NCBI GenBank assembly: GCA_938048815.1 | Contig: CALIUI010000047.1 | Location: 1-35,050, forward strand | From: an uncultured Aquificaceae bacterium | GTDB taxonomy: Bacteria > Aquificota > Aquificia > Aquificales > Aquificaceae | Length of the DNA stretch: 35,050 nt | Direction: 5' to 3' | Shown here: one piece after another, positions 9,147 through 17,261 of the stretch | Layout: each line of letters begins with the position of its first letter | Numbering within the stretch: the stretch's first letter is position 1 | Notes under the pieces: model-generated | Told to the model about the DNA's origin: nothing | The model's database searches: none | Seen by the model: only the letters and a program-made list of their open reading frames with translations | Translations under genes and position numbers: made by a program

Positions 9147-9152
9147 AATATA
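9147..9152 (-). promoter_or_regulatory. -10 box of trpG
   Basis: TATATT (5/6) ends 9 nt before ATG 9137; the intervening bases (TTAATCCTT) contain no Shine-Dalgarno. Confidence 0.45.
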
Positions 9153-9241
9153 ATCCGTCCCATATATAAAAAATTCCTCTCTGCAGATGTATCACAATAC
9201 ACTTGTAAAATCGTAAACAATGGGCAAAATAACCACCTGCG

Positions 9242-9283
9242 CTAACCCCATATTCCCTCATCCACAATATGGCCTTCTGTTAG
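9242..9283. repeat. nested hairpin in the trpG-cysS divergent spacer
   Basis: CTAAC (9242-9246) pairs with GTTAG (9279-9283), enclosing CCATATT (9248-9254) pairing with AATATGG (9266-9272) around an 11-nt loop. It lies in the 199-bp divergent spacer (9138-9336), which otherwise holds only the two promoters and a repeat end. It has no T-tract, so it is not an obvious terminator; a regulatory or mobile-element remnant is possible. Confidence 0.4.
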
Positions 9284-9296
9284 TGGGAAAGTACAG

Positions 9297-9316
9297 GCTG
9301 TTTTTGAAGCAACTTG
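9297..9316 (-). repeat. solo end of repeat family 2 upstream of cysS
   Basis: These 20 nt match 26966-26985 at 18 of 20 positions (GCTGTTTTTGAA core). The other end of the family is not found here, so this is a fragment. It contains TTGAAG, placed 15 nt before the cysS -10. Confidence 0.5.
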
Positions 9317-9321
9317 TATCA

Positions 9322-9330
9322 TGTTAAAAT
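9322..9330 (+). promoter_or_regulatory. extended -10 promoter of cysS
   Basis: TGTTAAAAT (TGn plus TAAAAT) ends 6 nt before ATG 9337. TTGAAG at 9304-9309 could be a -35 with a short 15-nt spacer. There is no Shine-Dalgarno, so transcription would start at the ATG itself. Confidence 0.6.
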
Positions 9331-9336
9331 ACTACT

Positions 9337-10809
9337 ATGAGCTTGCGTATATACAACACACTAAGCGGTAAGGTGGAGGAGTTTGTACCTGTAAACCCTC
9401 CCCATGTACTTATATACACCTGTGGTGTTACCGTGTATGATGATTCCCATGTGGGGCATGGAAGAAGCCTTATAGTTTTTGACGTTCTAAGGAGATTTCT
9501 TGAACATATGGGCTATAAAGTTAATTTTGTAAGGAACTTTACCGACGTAGATGACAAGATAATAAACAGGGCAAAGAGCGAATGTGTGGATTTTATGACC
9601 ATAGCCAACAGGTATATAGCAAGCTATTACATAGATATGGGAAACATAAGGGTAAAGCCCGCAAATGTGGAGCCAAGGGTGACGGAACATATGCAAGAGA
9701 TAATAGAAGTTATAAAGGGCCTTATAGAAAAGGGCTATGCCTACGAATCGGGAGGTGATGTTTATTTCTCTGTGTCCTCTTTTCCAGATTATGGAAAACT
9801 TTCCAAAAGGAACATAGAAGAGCTTGAGGCGGGGGCAAGGATAGAGCCCTCGGAGAAAAAGAAAAACCCCCTTGACTTTGCCTTATGGAAATCGGCAAAG
9901 GCTGGCGAGCCCTCTTGGGATTCACCATGGGGACCGGGAAGACCCGGATGGCATACAGAATGTGTAGCCATGATCTTTAAACATCTTGGTCAAACCATAG
10001 ATATCCACGGTGGTGGTTTAGACCTTATCTTTCCCCACCATGAAAACGAGATAGCTCAGGCGGAAGCTCTCACGGGCAAGCCCTTTGCAAGGTATTGGGT
10101 TCATAACGGGCTTGTCACTGTTGGTGGGCAAAAGATGTCCAAATCCCTTGGCAACTATATAACCCTAAGGGAGATTTACTCCAAGTACCATCCCGATATC
10201 CTTAGGCTTTTGGTGCTTTTTACCCATTATAGAAGCCCCCTTGACTTTTCTTGGGAAAAGATGGAAGAAACAAAGAGAGCTTATGAGAGGCTTTTGACAG
10301 CCCTTGAGGACCTTGAACTTTTGAAAAAGCTATCCCTTTATGAGGAAAGGGGAACCCATCCCCTCTTTGAAAGGGTAAAGGAAGCGGAGGAGAAGTTTTT
10401 TCAAGCTTTGAGTGATGACTTTAATACACCACAGGCTTTGGCAGAGGTGTATAGTCTTGTCAGTGAGCTTAATAAAGTGAAAAACAAAGCCTTTTCCCAA
10501 GGAAGTATATCCCAGCAAGAGCTCCAAGCATACCAGTTTGCAGTAGAGTCCCTAATAAAGAACCTTAGGGGAGTTTTTGGACTTTTAGAAGACTTTAAGC
10601 CCCAGTGTGAAGCGCGTAAGGTGGTACAAAGGGAGCTTTCTGCAGGTGAGATCTTTGACAACAGACTTATTGAGCTTTTAATAGAAGTGCGAAATATGGC
10701 AAGGAAAGAGAAGGTATATACCATAGGAGACCATATAAGGGACAGGTTAAAGGAGCTTGGCATTATCCTTGAAGATACACCTGCGGGGACAAAATGGAAA
10801 AGGCAATGA
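9337..10809 (+). CDS. cysS: cysteinyl-tRNA synthetase
   Basis: 490 residues, a class Ia synthetase charging tRNA-Cys. The HIGH motif appears as HVGH (residues 38-41), preceded by zinc ligand Cys29 in [11 protein letters not shown]. Further zinc-site residues are in GWHTECVAM and [12 protein letters not shown]. The KMSKS loop is at residues 266-270 ([11 protein letters not shown]). The C-terminal helical domain carries the anticodon-binding part. The stop codon overlaps the folD start as ATGA, so the two genes form an operon. A TGTTAAAAT box 6 nt before the ATG, with no SD, suggests a leaderless mRNA. Confidence 0.98.
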   Translation: MSLRIYNTLSGKVEEFVPVNPPHVLIYTCGVTVYDDSHVGHGRSLIVFDVLRRFLEHMGYKVNFVRNFTDVDDKIINRAKSECVDFMTIANRYIASYYIDMGNIRVKPANVEPRVTEHMQEIIEVIKGLIEKGYAYESGGDVYFSVSSFPDYGKLSKRNIEELEAGARIEPSEKKKNPLDFALWKSAKAGEPSWDSPWGPGRPGWHTECVAMIFKHLGQTIDIHGGGLDLIFPHHENEIAQAEALTGKPFARYWVHNGLVTVGGQKMSKSLGNYITLREIYSKYHPDILRLLVLFTHYRSPLDFSWEKMEETKRAYERLLTALEDLELLKKLSLYEERGTHPLFERVKEAEEKFFQALSDDFNTPQALAEVYSLVSELNKVKNKAFSQGSISQQELQAYQFAVESLIKNLRGVFGLLEDFKPQCEARKVVQRELSAGEIFDNRLIELLIEVRNMARKEKVYTIGDHIRDRLKELGIILEDTPAGTKWKRQ

Positions 10810-11666
10810 GTTTGCTTTTGGACGGAAGGGTTCTCTCTGAGAATATAAGGAGCCAAATAGCCCAAGAGATAAAAGAATATACATCAAAGGGCTATAGGGC
10901 ACCAACCTTGGCAGTTATATTGGTAGGAGACGACCCAGCAAGCCAAGTTTATGTATCCAACAAGGAAAAGGCATGCCAAAAGGTGGGCATAAGATCCTTG
11001 TCTTACCGATTGCCTTCCAATACAACCACCCAAGAACTCCTTGAACTCATAGCTCAACTAAACGCAGAAGAAGAGGTAGATGGTATTTTGGTACAACTTC
11101 CCCTGCCACCTCATATAAACCAGCAGGAGATATTGCTTGCTATAAACCCCAAAAAGGACGTGGACGGCTTCCATCCTGAGAATATGGGAAGGCTTGTGGC
11201 ACGTATGGAGGATGGCTTTATCCCCTGCACCCCACTTGGTATAGACCTCTTACTTAAACACTATGATATAGACCCAAAGGGCAAAGACGTGGTGATCGTG
11301 GGAGCTGGCTTTATAGTAGGTAGGCCTCTTAGCCTTTTGATGCTTTGGAGGGATGCCACCGTGAGCGTATGCCATATATATACAAAGGATATAAAGGAAT
11401 ACACAAAAAGAGCCGATATACTCATATCTGCTACGGGTGTACCAAGACTTATAAAGGCGCATATGGTAAAGGAAGGAGCTGTGGTGATAGACGTGGGCAT
11501 ATCAAAGGAAGGTACAAAGATAGTGGGAGATGTGGATTTTGAAGAGGTTAAAGAAAAAGCCTACGCCATAACACCCGTGCCCGGTGGAGTAGGTCCCATG
11601 ACGGTTACAGGCTTGCTTTTGAACACTTTAAAGGCTTACAAACTAAGATTTTTATACGTTGGTTAG
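10806..11666 (+). CDS. folD: methylenetetrahydrofolate dehydrogenase/methenyltetrahydrofolate cyclohydrolase
   Basis: 286 residues. Bifunctional enzyme of one-carbon metabolism. Motifs: catalytic Lys in [47 protein letters not shown], and near the C-terminus [23 protein letters not shown]. The nucleotide loop reads [10 protein letters not shown], where most FolD proteins have GRSxxVG, so cofactor preference may differ. The start at 10806 is preferred over 10794 because it makes the ATGA overlap with cysS and has GGAAAAGG just upstream. The TAG stop ends on the first G of an inserted 150-bp element; a TAA version of the same tail is found beyond the element. Confidence 0.96.
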   Translation: MSLLLDGRVLSENIRSQIAQEIKEYTSKGYRAPTLAVILVGDDPASQVYVSNKEKACQKVGIRSLSYRLPSNTTTQELLELIAQLNAEEEVDGILVQLPLPPHINQQEILLAINPKKDVDGFHPENMGRLVARMEDGFIPCTPLGIDLLLKHYDIDPKGKDVVIVGAGFIVGRPLSLLMLWRDATVSVCHIYTKDIKEYTKRADILISATGVPRLIKAHMVKEGAVVIDVGISKEGTKIVGDVDFEEVKEKAYAITPVPGGVGPMTVTGLLLNTLKAYKLRFLYVG

Positions 11667-11816
11667 GCGTTGGTGTATAAATATTCTGAGAAGGGCTACA
11701 GTCAATAATTTAAAGCAAGGTATGTTTCTTGTTTTGCAGACCTGCTGTCTGGGTTCTGAGATAGAACTATCAAAGGTTTTTCCGAAGATCCTTTTATGGA
11801 TTTATTCACCAAAGCC
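11666..11816. mobile_element. MITE-like element, family 1, copy A (IS903-type ends)
   Basis: 151 bp non-coding element. The left end GGCGTTGGTGTATAAAT and the right end, read inward, GGCTTTGGTGAATAAATCC are imperfect inverted repeats closely resembling the IS903 terminal repeat GGCTTTGTTGAATAAATC (from memory). The interior is alignable over its length with the copy at 31962-32110, including AAGGGCTACA and TCAATAA near one end. The sequence TATACGTTGGTTA immediately left (11653-11665) recurs as TATACGTTGGGTA at 11826-11838 (12/13), consistent with a duplicated target, although the right copy lies 9 nt beyond the repeat end. Confidence 0.8.
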
Positions 11817-11879
11817 TCGCCCTGTTATACGTTGGGTAAAAAATGTATGTAGTGTGCTGGTACGATTATACCCCAAAAG

Positions 11880-11888
11880 TGCTATAAT
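11880..11888 (+). promoter_or_regulatory. extended -10 promoter of lysS
   Basis: TGCTATAAT, a perfect extended -10, ends 9 nt before ATG 11898. The intervening GCTTTTCCT has no Shine-Dalgarno. No -35 is evident, as expected for extended -10 promoters. The stretch between element A and this box (11817-11879) holds only the repeated folD tail and AT-rich sequence. Confidence 0.65.
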
Positions 11889-11897
11889 GCTTTTCCT

Positions 11898-13604
11898 ATG
11901 GAAGAGTCCAGGCTTAGAAAACTTCAAAGGTTAAAAGAAGAGGGAAAGGCGTATCCTTACAAATTTGAAGTTAGCCACCAGATAGGTGATATAAGAAGCA
12001 AGTACGAAAAGCCCACCGACAAAAGGCAGGTAAAAGTAAAGGCTGTTGTAAAAAGGGTATCCAAGATAGAAGAGGGCTTTCTCCTTAGGATAGCAAGCCC
12101 TCAGGGCATTGAGATGTTAGCCATAACCAAAGAGGAGATACAGGCTGGGAAAGAATACCTTTTGATGGGCAGCCTTGGCAGGTACGAAAGCAAGCTTTGC
12201 ATTTTTGATGCCAAGCCTCTTGAAGAGGGTGAAGGGCTTTCCATAGAAAGCCTAAAGGAAGAGTACGACCTTGATCCCCAATATGAAGAGATATCTTTGG
12301 CAGGCAGACTTATAACTTTAAGAAGCATGGGGAAAGCCCTTTTTGGTCATATTCAGGATGCAACGGGAAAGATACAGATATACCTAAGGGAGGACTTACT
12401 TGGAAAAGACGTCTTTGAAGAGTTCCAAGACCTTGTGGATACAGGAGACATAATAGGCGTAAAGGGAAAGCTTTTTAGGACAAAAACGGGAGAGCTAACC
12501 GTAGAAGTACAAGCCTATAGCCTATTGGCAAAGAGCCTTCATCCCATGCCAGAAAAATGGCACGGCATAAAGGATGTAGAGGTAAGGTACAGACAAAGGT
12601 ACTTGGACTTAATAGCCAACGAGCAAGCAAGAAAGATCTTTATACTGCGTAGTAAGGTCATCCAAGAGATAAGGAATTTCCTAAACAGGGAAGGATTTCT
12701 TGAGGTGGAAACTCCCATACTACAGCCCATAGCCTCTGGTGCCAACGCCAAGCCCTTTATAACTTATCACAACTATCTTGAACAGAACCTCTATCTAAGA
12801 ATAGCTCCCGAGTTGTACTTAAAAAGGCTTATAGTGGGTGGATTTAACAGAGTCTATGAGATAGGTAAAAACTTTCGCAATGAAGGTGTGGATACCACCC
12901 ACAACCCAGAGTTTACCATGCTTGAATTCTATGCTAGCTATTGGGATTATGAAGACCTTATGAATTTTACCGAAAGGCTTTTATCCCACGTGCTTATTTC
13001 CACAGTGGGCAATCTTAAGATAAACTACCAAGGCAAGTATATTGACTTTACGCCCCCTTACAAAAGGTACAGATACTTTGAGCTCCTCGAAAAAAAGACA
13101 GGGAAAGACAAGGATTTTTTCCTAAGGGATGTGGAAGGTTTAAGAAAACTCGCCAAGGAGTTAAACATACCAAAGGCAGATACCCTGACCCATGCAAAGT
13201 TAATAGACAAGGTCTTTGACGTACTTGTGGAAGATGAGCTTTTGGGACCCTGTTTTGTTTTAGACTTTCCCAAGCTGCTTTCACCTTTGGCAAAAAGCCA
13301 TCGCAAAGACCAAGACTTGGTGGAACGCTTTGAACTTTTCATTGCAGGAAAGGAAATAGCCAACGCTTACACGGAGCTAAACGACCCAGAGGAACAAAGA
13401 GAAAGGTTTTTACAGCAGCTTGAGGAAAAGGAGATGGGAGACGAAGAAGCCATGCAGATGGATGAGGACTTTATAATCGCCTTGCAGTATGGCATGCCAC
13501 CCACAGGGGGAGAAGGTATAGGTATAGACAGGCTTGTTATGATATTGGCTGATGTGGATTCCATAAGGGAAGTGATACTTTTCCCAGCTCTTAGGAGGAT
13601 ATGA
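11898..13604 (+). CDS. lysS: lysyl-tRNA synthetase, class II
   Basis: 568 residues, slightly longer than the roughly 500 of many bacterial LysRS. An N-terminal OB-fold anticodon domain (about 40-200) precedes the class II core. Motif 2 region: YEIGKNFRNEGVDTTHNPEF and MLEFYASYWDYEDL. Motif 3: GMPPTGGEGIGIDRLVMI. KEIANAYTELNDPEEQRERF is the usual lysine-site segment. The extra length is mainly in linker segments around residues 395-460. The stop overlaps the start of the next gene (ATGA). A TGCTATAAT box 9 nt upstream of the ATG with no SD predicts a leaderless transcript. Confidence 0.98.
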   Translation: MEESRLRKLQRLKEEGKAYPYKFEVSHQIGDIRSKYEKPTDKRQVKVKAVVKRVSKIEEGFLLRIASPQGIEMLAITKEEIQAGKEYLLMGSLGRYESKLCIFDAKPLEEGEGLSIESLKEEYDLDPQYEEISLAGRLITLRSMGKALFGHIQDATGKIQIYLREDLLGKDVFEEFQDLVDTGDIIGVKGKLFRTKTGELTVEVQAYSLLAKSLHPMPEKWHGIKDVEVRYRQRYLDLIANEQARKIFILRSKVIQEIRNFLNREGFLEVETPILQPIASGANAKPFITYHNYLEQNLYLRIAPELYLKRLIVGGFNRVYEIGKNFRNEGVDTTHNPEFTMLEFYASYWDYEDLMNFTERLLSHVLISTVGNLKINYQGKYIDFTPPYKRYRYFELLEKKTGKDKDFFLRDVEGLRKLAKELNIPKADTLTHAKLIDKVFDVLVEDELLGPCFVLDFPKLLSPLAKSHRKDQDLVERFELFIAGKEIANAYTELNDPEEQRERFLQQLEEKEMGDEEAMQMDEDFIIALQYGMPPTGGEGIGIDRLVMILADVDSIREVILFPALRRI

Positions 13605-14335
13605 TGGAGCTTCCTAAAAAAACCATAAAGGAATTTACCGGTAAGGTTATAAAGATAATCCAAGAAACGCCTTCTGCCAAAACCTTGGTCTTTGATACAA
13701 AAGATATAGACTTTGACTTTTATCCTGGACAGTATGTAATGCTAAATGTCCCTTATGAAGGAGAGCTTCTAAAAAGAGCCTATTCTATTGCAAGCCCTCC
13801 TACTCAAAGGGAAACTCTTGAACTAACCATAAAGAGAGTCCCCGGAGGAAAAGCTTCCGTCTTTTTGACAGAAAAGGTAAAAGAAGGGGATGAGTTCCTT
13901 ATAAAGGGACCCTATGGGAAGTTTGTGTGGGTGCCCCAAATGGGTACAAACCTTGTTTTGATTGGTGCAGGTAGTGGGATAGTACCCCTTATGTGCATTT
14001 TGAGGTATATAGTGTCCGCCAAGTTGGAGCATATCAAGGCTACCTTGATCTATTCCAACACCCATTACGAGGAAATAATCTACTACCAAGAGCTTGAAAA
14101 GATACAAAAAGGTTCCAACATAAAGGTGGTGTATACTCTTACTCGTTCTCATCCGCCCCACTGGGAAGGCTATACGGGAAGGATAAACACCTCTATGCTA
14201 CTGAAAGAGATAGAAGATATACCCACAAACCTTTACTATCTTTGCGGCCCCCCCAACTTTGTGGATGATATAGCCCAAATGCTTCATGAGCTCGGCGTAG
14301 ATAAGGAGCAGATAAAGAAGGAAAAGTATGATTAA
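13601..14335 (+). CDS. ferredoxin-NADP reductase-like FAD oxidoreductase
   Basis: 244 residues (241 if the second ATG at 13604 is used; AGGAGG upstream is better spaced for that one). FNR superfamily: the FAD-binding barrel shows the PGQYVMLNV strand and the RAYSIASPP flavin motif; the nucleotide domain shows GAGSGIVPLMCILRYI and the late YLCGPPNFVDDI. Such proteins move electrons between NAD(P)H and ferredoxin, haem or an oxygenase partner. No iron-sulfur cysteines or N-terminal fusion are present. It overlaps lysS by 4 bp and the facing Gfo/Idh gene by 4 bp. The partner is unknown; in this kind of autotroph, ferredoxin is plausible. Confidence 0.88.
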   Translation: MMELPKKTIKEFTGKVIKIIQETPSAKTLVFDTKDIDFDFYPGQYVMLNVPYEGELLKRAYSIASPPTQRETLELTIKRVPGGKASVFLTEKVKEGDEFLIKGPYGKFVWVPQMGTNLVLIGAGSGIVPLMCILRYIVSAKLEHIKATLIYSNTHYEEIIYYQELEKIQKGSNIKVVYTLTRSHPPHWEGYTGRINTSMLLKEIEDIPTNLYYLCGPPNFVDDIAQMLHELGVDKEQIKKEKYD

Positions 14336-15099
14336 GAGATACTTTCAAGGAGTTTAAGATTTACACAAGCCCTTTCTACGCTTTCCTTATCCAAAGTTCC
14401 CCTTAGAAAGTCTGTTATCATGAGTTTTAATTTGTCCCTTCTTTCCTCCTTCAAAAGCTTTCCATCCTTATAAACCTTTTCCTCTCCAAAATCAAGGACA
14501 AGGTCCTCATCTATATACCAAACTCTTTTGGGATTGGGATGTTCCCACGCTACAGTTAATGTAAAGGGCACTTCTTCCACATACCCCCTTAAGGTCCAGA
14601 GGGAATCTTTTTTATACAAATCTTGGATTCTTATATCCTTGGAGATCCTTTGGAGAAGATAAAGGTCATGCCAAGCTAAATCCCACAAGGGAGATATGTA
14701 GCCTTTACCTCTACCAAGCCTTTCTATTCTTATGTACTTTTTTGGCTTCCTTAGATAATCCACACATAGAGAATAGCCTTCCACTTCCGATATATACAAT
14801 CCTTCATATCCTTTTATCTTCTCAAAATCCTTCGAGCTAAGGGCTGGTGGCTTTTCCAAAAGGACTGGTATATTCTTTTCTAAAAATTCTTTGGCTATAG
14901 CTGGATGGTCTTTGGGATCAACTGCCACAATAACTCCACGCAATTTCTCCTTTACCTCTCCAAAGTGGCAGTAAAAGGGATAGGGCTTTCTCTCTTTAAA
15001 AGGGTCTATATCACAAAGCACAAGCTTTTCGCCCATTTCCTCAAGCTTCCAAAAATACTTGTTGCCCATATTTCCAAGCCCCACCAGAAGGATATGCAT
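14332..15099 (-). CDS. Gfo/Idh/MocA-family NAD(P)-binding oxidoreductase
   Basis: 255 residues, short for the family (usually 320-350). The N-terminal Rossmann fold has HILLVGLGNMGNKYF and LVLCDIDPFK; the EKP motif appears as PVLLEKPPALS, with its Lys expected to be catalytic. The C-terminal sheet domain contains SPLWDLAWHDLYLL, where the Asp/His pair matches the usual position of family catalytic residues. The substrate is unknown. The small size suggests a trimmed C-terminal domain. A TATAAT box 7 nt before the ATG and no SD predict a leaderless start. Confidence 0.8.
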   Translation of the reverse strand: MHILLVGLGNMGNKYFWKLEEMGEKLVLCDIDPFKERKPYPFYCHFGEVKEKLRGVIVAVDPKDHPAIAKEFLEKNIPVLLEKPPALSSKDFEKIKGYEGLYISEVEGYSLCVDYLRKPKKYIRIERLGRGKGYISPLWDLAWHDLYLLQRISKDIRIQDLYKKDSLWTLRGYVEEVPFTLTVAWEHPNPKRVWYIDEDLVLDFGEEKVYKDGKLLKEERRDKLKLMITDFLRGTLDKESVERACVNLKLLESIS

Positions 15100-15106
15100 T
15101 TTTTAA

Positions 15107-15112
15107 ATTATA
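15107..15112 (-). promoter_or_regulatory. -10 box of the Gfo/Idh/MocA gene
   Basis: Perfect TATAAT ending 7 nt (TTAAAAA) before ATG 15099; no Shine-Dalgarno is possible in that spacer. Confidence 0.6.
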
Positions 15113-15123
15113 CCCTTAGAGGT

Positions 15124-15573
15124 CTATATAAAAAAATCATCCCCCGCAGCAGGGTGTTTCAAAAATAGCCCATATTGTAGGGCTACCGCCCCTGCCCCCT
15201 GAAGCAGGAGCTTATGCCCATATAATACCCTCCCAGGGGAGAGTGCAGTCAGCACCACTACCTTAGGCCTGGATACCCTCCTTAACTCGCTCTTAAGGCT
15301 TTTTATGGCTAAATCTATTAACTTCAATTGCTTGGCTTTTAGGTATGCATTTTTTACTTTCTCTTTTACATACTCTTTAAGCTCTTTTATAGCATCCAGA
15401 TTATTCTGTAGTTTGTTTAGCAAATCCCTATAAACCTTAGGTATCCTTTCCCTTAGCCCCAAGCCCCTTCTTGCTATCACATAAGCAGAAGCTACATCCT
15501 TCGTTAGCATGTATTGGGGTGCATACTTTAATATGCCTATGGTGGACGTGTGGGATGGATTTATCTCTATAAC
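15124..15573 (-). pseudogene. TnpB (IS200/IS605 OrfB-like) C-terminal remnant
   Basis: The minus-strand frame reads AVIEINPSHTSTIGILKYA just before the internal Met at 15510, then TKDVASAYVIARRGLGLRERIP, a pattern typical of the C-terminal RuvC region of one TnpB group (the expected Cys pair is absent). Everything upstream is missing because element B (15574-15760) abuts it, and no TnpB sequence resumes on the far side. The tail, ending GDDFFI, covers a region with a family 2 repeat end. A non-functional remnant of an RNA-guided nuclease/transposon is the best reading. Confidence 0.65.
15152..15166 (+). repeat. solo end of repeat family 2
   Basis: GGGTGTTTCAAAAAT shares TGTTTCAAAAA with both ends of the 26876-26982 element. 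It lies about 40 nt upstream of the Gfo/Idh/MocA promoter; no matching second end is nearby. Confidence 0.45.
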
Positions 15574-15760
15574 GGCGTTGGTGCGTAAATAACTTATGGT
15601 ACATTAGTTAAGCATGAATAAAGAATACCACAAAAGAGACTGGTCTAAATACGACGAAGCATTAGTCCGAAGAGGCTCCATAACTCTGTGGATATCCAAA
15701 GAAGCTATCTTCCTAAGGTGTGTAGAATTTGTTTTGAATATCTTTTTATGCACCAAGGCC
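15574..15760. mobile_element. internally deleted IS903-like element (element B)
   Basis: 187 bp. The left end GGCGTTGGTGCGTAAATAA and the right end, read inward, GGCCTTGGTGCATAAAAA are imperfect inverted repeats of the same type as family 1 and IS903. Inside, on the plus strand, lies the start of a transposase gene (see 15614-15709). It therefore looks like a deletion derivative of a full insertion sequence, and a link between an autonomous IS and the short non-coding family 1 copies. No clear 9-bp target duplication is visible. It truncates the TnpB remnant. Confidence 0.75.
15614..15709 (+). pseudogene. N-terminal fragment of an IS5-family (IS903 group) transposase
   Basis: The translation begins MNKEYHKRDWSKYDEALVRR and continues GSITLWISKEAI. 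This matches the start of IS903-type transposases, where a W-x-x-Y, A-L, R-G, L-T-x-W pattern precedes the DDE core (from memory: NWPAYNNAL then RGDLTVWLDESAI). After residue 32 the similarity ends and the frame runs to the right terminal repeat. The whole catalytic domain is absent. Confidence 0.7.
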
Positions 15761-15833
15761 CCTGTAGGGTGTATTGCGTATATCCTTACAAAAGGTGAAT
15801 TTTTAGACAGGGTATGATTAAAATTTTAATACC

Positions 15834-17261
15834 ATGTTCAGAAAAGTCCTTATAGCCAACAGAGGAGAGGTAGCCCTTAGGATCATAAGAGGATGTGAAG
15901 AGCTTGGCATAAAGACAGCTGCCATATACTCGGAGGCGGATGCCAAATCCCTGTATGTGAAAAAGGCGGACGAAGCATACCTTATACCCGGAGACCCTGT
16001 AAGGGCATACCTTGATTATGTTAGGATAGTAGACCTTGCCAAGTCTATCGGAGCCGACGCCATACACCCCGGCTACGGATTTCTTGCAGAGAATGCAGAT
16101 TTTGCAAGATACTGTGAAAAAAAAGGAATAACCTTTATAGGACCTTCACCAGAACACATAGAACTCTTTGGAGACAAAGTTAAAGCAAAACAAGCCATGC
16201 AAAAGCTCGGTATTCCTACCATACCCGGCTCTCCAGAACCTCTTAAAAACTACGAAGATGCCCTTCATTACGCAAGGGAAATAGGGCTGCCTGTAATTCT
16301 AAAATCCGCCTATGGTGGTGGTGGAAGGGGTATGAGGGTGGTAAGAAGCTTTGAAGAATTACCAAGGCTTTTTGAATCGGGTTATAGGGAAGCAGAAACC
16401 TTTTTTGGAAAAGGAGACCTCTTTGTGGAGAAATACCTTGACAACCCCAAACACATAGAAGTTCAGATACTGGGCGATAAGTACGGTAATGTGGTACATC
16501 TTGGAGAAAGGGATTGTTCCGTCCAAAGAAAGCATCAAAAGGTTATAGAGATAACGCCATGTCCCGTATTACTACAGGATATAAGACAGAAGATGCTTGG
16601 ACTAAGCGTAAAGGCTATGATGCAGGTGGGGTATTACAGCGCTGGCACCCTTGAATTTCTTGTGGATTTAAAGAGTAAGGAATTTTACTTTATAGAGATG
16701 AACACGCGCCTTCAGGTGGAGCACACCATAACGGAGATGGTGTCGGGAATAGATATAGTGGAGACCATGATAAGGGTAGCCGCGGGTGAGCCTTTGCCCT
16801 TTACTCAGAGCGATATAACCTTTAGAGGATATGCTATAGAGTTCAGGATAAACGCAGAAGACCCCAAAAGAAACTTTGCACCGGCACCGGGAAAGATAAC
16901 CGCTTATTATTCGCCGGGTGGTCCCGGTATAAGGATGGATGCAGGTGTTTATAAGGATTATGTAATACCCCCCTACTATGATTCCATGATAGCAAAGATG
17001 AGCGTTTGGGCTTTAACGTGGGACCGTGTGCTGGCAAGGGCAAGGAGAGCAATAGACGAGTTTATAATAAGGGGTGTACCCACCAACATACCCCTTCACA
17101 GGGAGATAATAAGGGATTCTGACTTCATATCAGGCTACTTTGGAATAAAGTTCCTTGAAGAAAAGTTGCCCACCTACGACTTTGAGATAGAGGGAGAAGA
17201 AGATCCAGAAACCTTAGCCCTTGCCATATCTACCGCCATAGCAGCCTACTACGGCTTGTAG
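15834..17261 (+). CDS. biotin carboxylase subunit, PycA/CfiB type (pyruvate or 2-oxoglutarate carboxylase small subunit)
   Basis: 475 residues. ATP-grasp biotin carboxylase: the N-terminal domain reads KVLIANRGEVALRIIRGCEE and HPGYGFLAENADFA, the ATP loop SAYGGGGRGMRVV, then KHIEVQILGDKYGN and the catalytic region EMNTRLQVEHTITEMV. The length and C-terminus (ending AIAAYYGL) fit the two-subunit carboxylases of Aquificales and archaea better than the roughly 450-residue AccC. In Hydrogenobacter, CfiB carboxylates 2-oxoglutarate in the reductive TCA cycle, with CfiA encoded beside it. No carboxyltransferase or biotin-carrier gene is adjacent here, so a PycA role is equally likely. No SD precedes the ATG. 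The 3' end overlaps the facing lipoprotein gene by 13 bp. Confidence 0.9.
   Translation: MFRKVLIANRGEVALRIIRGCEELGIKTAAIYSEADAKSLYVKKADEAYLIPGDPVRAYLDYVRIVDLAKSIGADAIHPGYGFLAENADFARYCEKKGITFIGPSPEHIELFGDKVKAKQAMQKLGIPTIPGSPEPLKNYEDALHYAREIGLPVILKSAYGGGGRGMRVVRSFEELPRLFESGYREAETFFGKGDLFVEKYLDNPKHIEVQILGDKYGNVVHLGERDCSVQRKHQKVIEITPCPVLLQDIRQKMLGLSVKAMMQVGYYSAGTLEFLVDLKSKEFYFIEMNTRLQVEHTITEMVSGIDIVETMIRVAAGEPLPFTQSDITFRGYAIEFRINAEDPKRNFAPAPGKITAYYSPGGPGIRMDAGVYKDYVIPPYYDSMIAKMSVWALTWDRVLARARRAIDEFIIRGVPTNIPLHREIIRDSDFISGYFGIKFLEEKLPTYDFEIEGEEDPETLALAISTAIAAYYGL

Noticed and set aside
9138-9336. T-box or tryptophan/cysteine attenuator
   Set aside because: cysS is probably leaderless, leaving no room for a leader RNA, and no T-box sequence or leader peptide is visible.
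11659-11934. 91-codon ORF between folD and lysS
   Set aside because: It lies across the MITE and its flanks and overlaps the lysS start out of frame; it is a chance reading of repeat sequence.
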